NCBI GenBank assembly: GCA_043381765.1
Contig: JBHJMP010000670.1
Span: 1-23,074 of the forward strand
Direction of reading: 5' to 3'
Origin: Collodictyon triciliatum
Lineage: Eukaryota > CRuMs
Length of the DNA stretch: 23,074 nucleotides
Below are positions 1-8,698 of this stretch, piece by piece (position 1 is the stretch's first letter; the number at the start of each line of letters is the position of its first letter). Both the position numbers and the translations under genes were made by a program. A model generated the notes under the pieces. It was not told the DNA's origin, made no database searches, and saw only the letters and a list, made by a program, of their open reading frames with translations.

Positions 1-108
1 AAGAGATGTCGGAAATATTTCTTACAACCACATTTGGCGCAGTGATTGACTGAACTAAGGAAGTGGGTGTTTAAGTGAAGACATTGTTGAATCACTCGTA
101 TTATAGAT

Positions 109-112
<4 letters not shown>
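1..112. repeat. Partial copy of helicase exon 3 and its intron border
   Basis: These 112 bases match 7009-7120 with only two differences that I can see (positions 4 and 59). In the 7 kb copy the segment covers the 3' end of intron 2 and the first part of exon 3 of the minus-strand SNF2 helicase. Here the same acceptor and about 20 codons are present, with one replacement (Pro to Ser), and the copy is cut by the window edge. Both copies stop matching exactly at an A run (89 A here, 12 A at 7122-7133). A haplotype or paralogue fragment joined through the homopolymer is the simplest explanation. A true second gene copy running off the left edge cannot be excluded. Confidence 0.9.

Positions 113-201
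<89 letters not shown>
113..201. repeat. Poly(A) run of 89 bases
   Basis: Uninterrupted A run followed by A-rich sequence with short GAAAAC units (to about 235). It separates the helicase exon fragment from the PRELI gene and is a likely weak point of the assembly. Confidence 0.95.
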
Positions 202-202
<1 letters not shown>

Positions 203-294
203 AAAAAAAAAACAAACGAAAACGAAAACGAAACAAAAATGACAACAAAATGAAACACAAGTTTCGACGGAGCGAGCATCCAGTGGAGAAAGAG

Positions 295-1180
295 TCCAAA
301 CACACACGTACGACCACCCGTGGGAGTTGGTTGTCTATGCACACATGCTTCGCTATCCACTGCACGAACGAGTCCCCGTAATGCTTGAATCACGCATTCT
401 GCACTCAGCAGAGAAAGACGAGCACGTAAGGGAGATTAAGCCTTAAAAAAAAAAGAACGAAAACAAGGAGGAAGATAAAACAAGCAGTATCACTCACCAC
501 TTACAATATAAAGCTCGTTCAGGTCCGTTGGCTGCGTCTGGTGGCGGAGGCACCCAGGTCTGTTCTTTCTTATATCTGCATATCTGATTTCATGCAGCCT
601 TCATCTTACCTTTTTTTTCTGAACGCTTCTTCGTGTCAGATATGACCAAAAATAAATAAATAGAAATACAGATAAGCATTCACAAATCAATCAACCCACA
701 ATTGAAAAAAAAAAACCCAAACACAGGTGGCTACAAAAGGCCTTTGGAACGGCCGAGTTTGAGTTTCTGCAAAAGATTGAGGTGGATTATCGCCGGCGTT
801 TGTTTTGCATGAAGGGGAAGAATCTGACGTACGCAAACCTTGTGACGTGCGAAGAAGTGACCATTTTCAAGTAGGATTCACATCCACCTTCGACACATCA
901 CCCGACCAGCTTTCCAAAGTTTGTTCACAAACTGAAATGTTGGCAACGCAGAGCAAACGAGACGGACCCGACCAAGACAGACTTTGTGCAGACGTCGTGG
1001 TTGGAGCTGCCGCACTTCCCGTTTTCCTCGTATGTGGCAAAGTACATCGTGTCCAGCTACGATGGAAACACAAGCAAAGGTCGCGCAATCGATGCGCTCT
1101 TTATTGCAGAGAGCGTGCAGGATGGCTCCTTTGAAAAGTACCGTCGCTTCACAAACAAACCAGGCCCGACATCTGCCTGA
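295..1180 (+). CDS. PRELI/Slowmo (MSF1) family lipid-transfer protein, 5' end missing
   Basis: Family members carry phosphatidic acid or phosphatidylserine across the mitochondrial intermembrane space. Exons I can place: about 295-425, 514-557, 727-870, 910-1180 (stop TGA). All phases agree. The first exon gives the family signature YDHPWELVVYAHMLRYP close to the N terminus; exon 2 to 3 gives AEAPRW-LQKAFG, the equivalent of the conserved PRW of PRELI; exon 3 continues with the central beta strands ending VTCEEVTIFK; exon 4 holds the C-terminal helix with NTSKGRAIDALF, like the NASKGREAMEWV of Slowmo. Intron 3 is only 39 bp. No ATG lies in frame after the TGA at 241-243, so the start is either in an exon lost at the poly(A) run or follows the ATG at 251 if the CA run near 300 carries one extra CA. 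The downstream neighbour is convergent. Family assignment is firm; the paralogue (PRELID1/UPS1 or Slowmo/UPS2 type) is not resolved. Confidence 0.85.
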
Positions 1181-1499
1181 AAAGAAAAAGAAAAAAAAGA
1201 AAGAGAAAGAGGAACAATCTGGTCCAGAATCCTCTCTTCTCTCTCCCTCTCAGTGGACTACCTCACTTCCTTGAATCACTGCTCATGGTTTCGCCCCACT
1301 TTTGTACTATCTTTTGGCTTTGTTAGGAAAACAGCTACCACAGCAACTCACCCATCGCACAGCTTAATAATTGTTACAGAACTCGATAAACTTGGCTTTA
1401 TATTGCATCGATTTGTAAGCGATATGATTAATTTTAATCATTGATAATGTTGATGCTCATTATGATGGGTTCAAATACAAGAGAGAGACACACCCACTA
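1181..1499. other. Intergenic, between convergent 3' ends
   Basis: The 319 bp separate the stop codons of the PRELI gene (+) and the helicase (-). A purine-rich patch follows the PRELI stop. An 18-base perfect palindromic sequence with a 2-base centre lies at 1424-1441. No AATAAA hexamer and no further coding exon was seen. Confidence 0.7.
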
Positions 1500-2472
1500 C
1501 TATGAAAAAAGCATCCGCAGGTCTTCAAGACGAAGCTGCCTGAGCTCAGCGGAATTGCGTGACAGGGCCCCGTGAGCCAGCATGCGCTTCTTTTCTTGCA
1601 GCTCCAGGATTTTGTCCTCAATCGAGTTTTCGATGATGAGGCGGATGACAACAACAGGTCTGGTCTGGTTGAGGCGATGGACTCTGTCGATGGCCTGCTC
1701 TTCTGCGGCGGCTGTGATTGTGTTGTGGAGGGGCGTATGAGAAGCTCGTGGCATAAAGGATTGTTGAATGACGGGTTACGCACGGTTCCACCACGGGTCA
1801 ATCATGAAGACGCGTGATGCTTCTGGCAAGTTTAGCCCAAGCCCACCGGCCTTCAAGGATATAAGGATGACTCTGCACGCACATCGCAGGAATGAAATGT
1901 CATTAAAAAAAAAAATATGTCTAGCTTCTGTTTCCTTTTAAACACTTCAAATAATGATATCGAAATATGCGCTTGAGTAATTCCACTCCGCACATAAACG
2001 AGAATGAATGCCTTTCTCATTTTTTTCTTTTCATTTTTTTTATATACATAAAGTCATTGTAATATATACCGTAGAGTCTGAAAGAAGGTGTAGTAGAGAC
2101 AGAGGTGACACTTACGAAATGTTAGAGTCCGTCTTGAACTGCCGAATCACGGTTTCTCGCTGGCTCTGCGACATGTTCCCATCCAAGCGGGTGTAGTTAA
2201 TACGAGCATTCGAGAATGCAACTTCGACCAAGTTAAGCTAGTTTGTTATAATATCACTGTGACTTGATTGAAGTAACTTATACGGTTATGATAAGAATAA
2301 GGTCGAAGAAAGCGTATTAAAACCAAGGATTAGGTGCACACCATTCCAGTCCATTGGGAAAAAACAATGCTTTTAATCGATCGGTCACTTTGGCGTATGT
2401 GGTGGAGCTCTTTCATCAAGGCACTAATCTTTGTGCTTGTATAAAACCCTTCACTCGACTGTGTCTATTACA

Positions 2473-2503
<31 letters not shown>

Positions 2504-5500
2504 TTCCACACATGCTTACTATTAAACGACAAAGGGAACCCCCTATCTCTTTTGTATACATTTTCATAGGCATTTTTCGTGAGATAAAGAAAACGAAAAC
2601 GAAAACGAAACCTTAAAATCGTGTGTACTTGAAACCTGCTGGGGTGTCTCTACTTCTATAACTTTTTTTCCTTTGTGTAAAATAAATTAAATGATTTTCG
2701 TCTTGAATAAAGCCTTTATCATCACTATCATTGAATGTATGCAAAGAAATCTCTCGGTCTGTCAAATAACCTTGTGTTTGCTGAGAACAAACCGGACATG
2801 TCAACATGTTTCCTATCAAGTATGAATATAACACGCTCTTTTTAGTTGTAAGCGAGTGTTTTGAAACGGACCAAATTTGGTAGCATCAGTATATCTTTTC
2901 TTCCTCTCCATTTATTCAACAAGACTAGGATGATATGGCCTTGGTTTAATAGCCTCTATTTACACATTATCTACTTGATATTGGCGGTGTGTCTGTATAA
3001 CATCGGTGTATCATATTTTATTCATCAAACCTTCTTCGACAGCAAAGCAATCTGGACAGATCAGGTGGTCACACGGATAGCGCATTAGTTTCTCGACACA
3101 ATCGAAGCAGGCTTGACACGGGGTGTACTCTCCCATTGCTTGCATGTCCTGTATATATATTAAAACTCCTGAATTACTTTCATGGAAAAAAAAAAGGAGA
3201 GAAATAACCGATGGATTTATGAACCAGACTATAATTGAGTTGTCGTGTTTGCTACATAAAATATACCTTATCAATCAATAATCCTGGTAACTGTGCCTCA
3301 GATGACAAGAAATCTTTTGAAACACTTCTAGTGTTTGATGTTCCTCGAGCGTAGCAAAGAAAGGGGTGATTGCAGGCCTGGCGAAGTCTGAGAAGGAGCT
3401 CCAAAATTACGCTGTAGTTTTTGAATATGGTTCCTGCCTGCAAGTTTTATGATTTGCATGTAACATACCCTAAAATTTTCTTCGTCTCACCAAGCCAATT
3501 ATTATGAAGGAGAATGCATATGAAGTTACATATGGGCATTATTTATGTGGTATAGTAACCTCTGAAAATGATTCAAACTTCACACGCGAAGTAGACCACA
3601 ATAAATGATAAAATTGGTTTTCTGTTTCGTCAAATGTGTACCGATGTATTTTAACCTGGGAGTAAAGTATATATCATTTCAAATAATTTTATCCTCAAGA
3701 TTGTGAAAGGATGGTGGCTGAATGACCACCAATTAGGATTATAGGATGGAATTATATTATTACGGAAGTATAGTAAAACAATATTTAATATCAAAAATCT
3801 TACAACTTTGGGTGACATACAGACGATAGGTTGGTCTTGCACTTTCTGATCTTTCGTTCGGCGCAAAAGAATCCACCGAAGAATATTCTAGTTAATATGA
3901 TAGAATTTTATGAAACAGATGCTCTATTTTAAAGATAACACCATGGTAGGAATAAAAAAAAATCTGTAAACTCTTTCAAACTATTTGTGTAATGGAAGAA
4001 TGTTGATACCTGCAATCTGGTAAGCCCTTTCATATCCTGAGCTCTGATCGGCTTTGTAATATATTGTGTCCACCACCCAAGCCTCCCTTACAATAATTGA
4101 ATGATAGATAAATACAACTCAATGTCCAAGAATCAAAAATGATAAGCCTTTATTTTTTTTCCTTTATTCGACTTAAAGAATATTAAGCCTGCATTAAATT
4201 TTGCGTCGTGCAGGGCTAAAAGCAAGTGATTTTTTTTTTTCGTACAGAATTTTCAAGCTACTTACCATATGGCTCGAGGCGAAGAAACTGAATCAAGCTA
4301 AAAATGTCGTCCAGTTTATTCTGGAGTGGGGTTCCTAGAAGCCGAGTATGAAATTGAAATGTATTGCCCAGACACAAGTTACCAAAAGTATAACATCACA
4401 AATAATGATTCCCTCTTCCTATCAATTTTCTTCTTCGTTTTACACTTTTATTAAAGAAAAAAATTAAATATTGTAAATCCGCTGAAAAGTTACCAGTAAC
4501 ACACCACCGGCTTTCTGCTTCTAGGCTTGCTGCGGCACGTGCACTGCGCGTAGTCCTATCCTTAATGATGTGTGCCTCGTCCAGAATTACACGGTACCAC
4601 CTATCTCATAGGACAGTAAGTGAATGTTGATGTCTTGTTTTAAAAGGACAATCCTTTTATATTAGTTTGGCGAGTATCCTTCAAAAAAGTATACGAATTG
4701 AAAACGGACTTGATTTTTTCTAATGGAGCAACAGAGTTTAACAATTTAGGATTGTTGCCAGGGATATGGCTATTTCTGGATTATTAATGTGATATAAGAA
4801 AACATGAAAGAAAATAATAGTCTTATAGAATTCGAATAGAGGACATATAGTCATATGTATGATTTGAATGATGTATGGGGATGAATCAAAGTACATTACT
4901 TGTCATCTATTGAGTATCCCACGTGTTCGGTTGCAAGGGTTGAATAAGTAGTGATGACAATATCAAACTGGGATAGAAATATGGGGTCTTTCTTTCGAGA
5001 CCTGGTATTTAAAATCAGTTTCGAAATGGTTATAACAAACAAAATTTCTGTGGATGGCATCATTTTTATCTAAGCTGCTCACTATTATGTCTCCATTAAA
5101 TGAATGATAATTATTGATGATACTTGAATCAATCTAACCCTGAATGGTATGAATAGATTGACAGGCCTGGCTCCAGAGTGGACCGTCGAATCTCAGCCGC
5201 CCATTGGTCCATTGTTGTTAAAGGACATACAATCAAAGTACCTTTCGAGTAGATGTGGGAAGCAAAGTCTCCTGCGAACATTTTTTTTTTATAATAGAAC
5301 GTTCAGCAATTGGAAAAATATCAATAAACAGTACAGTATGTACATGTGCATATATCTATAGACTCATACTTGGAGGGATACTTGGAGGAATGCAAGAAAG
5401 GCTTGGATTCGAAACTATTAATGCGATCATTTGTATAGTCTTCCCCATGCCCTGTTTCAAACCAATGAAATGAAATGCTTTTTGTATTTGAAAAAAAACT

Positions 5501-8107
5501 TGTTGGAACAATTCAATATATAATGTAAATAAAATCGAATCGAAATGAATGTATAAAAGAATAAAACCTGTTCATCAGCAAGAATCCCACCTCGAGAAAG
5601 ATAGTGTTCGATCTGACTGACACCGGACGATATTTGTAAAGTCGATCCACGGTTGCCGACCTATTTTATATGAACAGAAAGGGAAGAAAAAACTTGATTA
5701 AAAGCATTCTTGTGATAATTATACGGGTTTATACATATTGAGCATGACTACAAAACTCATAAATTGACAGATGAAACTGGTAAATAAAATTACTAACATT
5801 AAGCATTAAGCATTAATAAATGAAAAAAAATAAGAATATTCGAGCCCACTTGAGGAGACAAGAATGAGAAGCTGCATTGGCTCATCTGTGTGACATCCTT
5901 CTGCTCGGGATTCGCTGATGCTCGTTTCAACACATTTTCTCGATTACACCTTGTTTTTTTTTAAAAAAATATATATAATCGTTATAATTGTATTCATAAT
6001 ATTACGTTTTTCAGGAAAGCAAACAAGTTTCCATGTTCCTTTAATTGATGAAAGAGAATGTTTATTATACATCCAAAACAATGCTTGCTTCTGGTAGTGG
6101 TGAAGTTTCAGACAGAATCGAGGATTGGGCTCCATGGTTTCACCAAGGTCATCTGTCTAAATAGTGGTAGTTGCCTCATAAAATTTTGGACAAAATGTAA
6201 ATAAAAAAAAATAAAAAAAAGTTGAGAGTAGCTCTTTTCTTATATTTGTGCTGATATATTCAAATACCAATTACTATATTTCCTATGTAATTCATCGTCT
6301 TTGAATCAATTAAAAGAAAGTTAGCATGCTTTGTATCAGAAAAATAAATAATCTCACCTGGAAATCTGTCAAAAGGTTTTCTATTTTTGGATCTGATGAA
6401 TAACCAGGTACTGGAACATCAGAAGTGTTTTGTAAAATTTTGCTGAGATGTTCGGCCGAGTATTTGAAAATAAATCAATGCATAAGTCAGTAAATGATAA
6501 ATTCATGTTTTTTTTTATTTTTGTTTTTTGCTTTCGAAATGGACAGAAAGTTGTATTTACATAGAGGAGGATTTTTACATATTGTCAGTTGGTATGTAAT
6601 ATCCGAAAGCTTGTTACCACCTTCCTGGCATAGGTGGATACGTGATTGATCGACTCAATGGAACCCGCGAACGAAGCGTGGTTGGTCGTTTGGCTGGATT
6701 TTCATCTTCCTCCTTGTTCGTTTGAGTCTCATAGCCTTGTATTGAATTACTGGATATGATTTCTACAGTTGCTCCTTTTCTTGGGGTAGAGCCTTTTGGA
6801 ACATAAGATCATAGTCAAAGTGGCAAATTTACAAGGCGCGCCATTTTATTTATTTTTAACTATGCAATTGTATTTTCCACCAAACTAAAAGTAGTCATAA
6901 TTTTAGGAAATGATACGAAAATGATTCAAACACCTATATTGAGCGGCGCTGATATATCCGGCTTCGAATGATTACTAACGCTCAATGTTGGCTTTGCATT
7001 TAGACTGAAAGGGATGTCGGAAATATTTCTTACAACCACATTTGGCGCAGTGATTGACTGAACTAAAGAAGTGGGTGTTTAAGTGAAGACATTGTTGAAT
7101 CACTCGTATTATAGATAAGTTAAAAAAAAAAAATCCTGCAGCATGGGCCTACTATGGAAGAACTTTTGGCTCAAAGAAACTAAATTTCACCTTTCATCGC
7201 AGTCGGTCGATAGATATCACTAGGAACAACACCGATAGGAATCTCAGGCCCTCCATGTTCTAAAATAATTGATTGAAAGCAGGGCAGTCGGATCGATAAT
7301 GCAAAAAAAGGATTAGAAAATTATCAGAAATATCAAAATATAATCAATTATTGAAATAAAATAAAGAGGAACCAAATGGAATGATTAAGCTAGATGAGTG
7401 CTAAAAGAAAAATATTGCTGATAATCACTGCGCAGCATTTAATAAAAATAAATATTATAATATGCGATGTCAAACTATATATTGTATCGTATTTGCATGT
7501 CCATACCCAAGCTGACAGATCTGCGAGGTATCTGTAAGTTTCTTGTTTGCGATATGAGCGATGTGGGAGGCAGGCTCGTTTTCGAGGTAGAGATGCTTGA
7601 ATTGATTAGTGAGTGGGTTGGCCATGTAGGCTGCAAAAAGGGTGGCTGTGGGGGCAAGTGGAGCGAAGCCTGCGTTGGGGGTGTTTCGGTTTTGACCAAG
7701 CAGCTTCCTTCGGCCCGAACCATTTGTGACACTGCACTTTGGCCTGTAAAGAATTCCGAGTCTGTTTGTAGTGGAGAGCTGCGTGTCCTTGGTGTGCGGG
7801 CAACGGGCGTGTATGAATGTATCTCTGAGTCGAACTTGGGTTCGTAATGCGCGTTTTCGTCAAAGTATTCGTTTTGCCATATTGAAGAAGGCTCGCACAA
7901 TTCTGAAGGATTCAGGGTGTGCAAAGCGGAGCGTGTAGGCGAGTGGGCCGTACGAAGGAGCGAGGAGGACTGTGTGTTATGCAGAAGCGAAGATGGGGCA
8001 GGGCTAAAGCGAGAGTCATTTTCTGTTTGGCTTCCAAAGTCGTGGGTGTCGAATGAAAAGGAACCAAAGAAATCCTCGTTGTCACTGCCATTGTCAAAGG
8101 GCTCCAT
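1500..8107 (-). CDS. SNF2 ATPase with embedded RING finger (Rad5/Rad16/HLTF type)
   Basis: A DNA-dependent ATPase and probable E3 ubiquitin ligase; relatives work in post-replication repair, nucleotide excision repair or chromatin. I resolved 23 exons: 8107-7507, 7259-7191, 7062-6934, 6792-6621, 6442-6358, 6156-6006, 5938-5850, 5660-5568, 5451-5370, 5271-5139, 5001-4900, 4600-4494, 4334-4266, 4086-4010, 3887-3804, 3655-3560, 3437-3267, 3148-3031, 2812-2636, 2448-2342, 2237-2116, 1872-1784, 1711-1500. The sum is 3,135 nt, in frame, 1,044 aa, stop TAG. Residues 1-350 are Ser/Thr/Pro-rich with no domain I recognise and no HIRAN seen. Then come a YQKQALFWM motif, Walker A DEQGMGKT (461-468), DEAH (576-579), TGTPLQN (604-610), [20 protein letters not shown], a C3HC4 RING (C781, C784, C796, H798, C801, C804, C815, C818), [19 protein letters not shown] (950-961), DPWWNP and DRVHRLNQ (983-990). 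Exon 19-20 splice sites are the least certain. The RING inside the helicase excludes plain SNF2/ISWI. Rad5, Rad16 and TTF2 subfamilies are not separable by eye. Confidence 0.94.
7009..7120. repeat. Second copy of the 1-112 segment (helicase exon 3 border)
   Basis: This is the copy embedded in the intact helicase gene. It contains the intron 2 acceptor and the first half of exon 3, which splices in phase on both sides, so this is the functional location. Confidence 0.9.
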
Positions 8108-8366
8108 CTTCTGCGCTTTTCTGGTGTGGCCTGCTAAGGAAAAAGGTCTTTGTTACATTTCATGAAGGTTGAAGGAATAAAGGAAGACATCTGAGAGACA
8201 GGCGGGGATATTATAATGATTTCATTGTTTTGGTGAGAGTGGGGTTTATCGCTGTTGTCTCAGAAGCACCGATTATTAGCCATTATCAATTTTTTTTCCT
8301 TTGTTTATTTGTCCTTTCTTCAGCTATTCCTCCGTGTTGCCTCGTAGTGATGGTAGCAAAAAACAA

Positions 8367-8426
<60 letters not shown>

Positions 8427-8698
8427 AAAGATGACATTCGCGTGTGCATCTCTGTTTGTCTTCCTTCACAAAAGCCTGTTCAGCAGCGATCACCGCTCAT
8501 CAAAAAAAAAAAAAAAAACACAAGGCGAGTGATTCGGCGAAGACTCCTGAGGCGAAAAACGAGAAGGCCTCTTATTCATACTAAATGTGGATTTTATTCT
8601 TCAGCTAAGGGAAGCGAAGAGATTGCCAAGGAAAGCCCGAGAAGGACACGCCTGCACAAGGAGCTGCGTTTGACTGCTAACAGGTTGCATTGTGAGAT
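8108..8698. promoter_or_regulatory. Shared upstream region of divergent helicase and glycosyltransferase
   Basis: The 591 bp lie between the start codons of two genes pointing away from each other, so promoters of both should be here. Visible content: a (GAAA)n tract at about 8365-8429, a 16-A run at 8503-8518, and a GC-richer segment (8520-8690) that is probably the 5' leader of the glycosyltransferase. I identified no TATA box or known factor site. Confidence 0.55.
8365..8429. repeat. (GAAA)n microsatellite
   Basis: About 16 tandem tetramers, pure purine on the + strand, in the divergent intergenic region. It yields Lys/Glu/Arg-repeat spurious reading frames on the + strand. Confidence 0.95.

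Noticed and set aside
55-393. Minus-strand frames with a long poly-Phe run
   Set aside because: They are translations of the poly(A) tract and overlap PRELI exon 1, which has real family motifs on the + strand.
7467-7847. 126-codon + strand frame
   Set aside because: It is antisense to helicase exon 1, which splices in phase to ten further exons with clear motifs.
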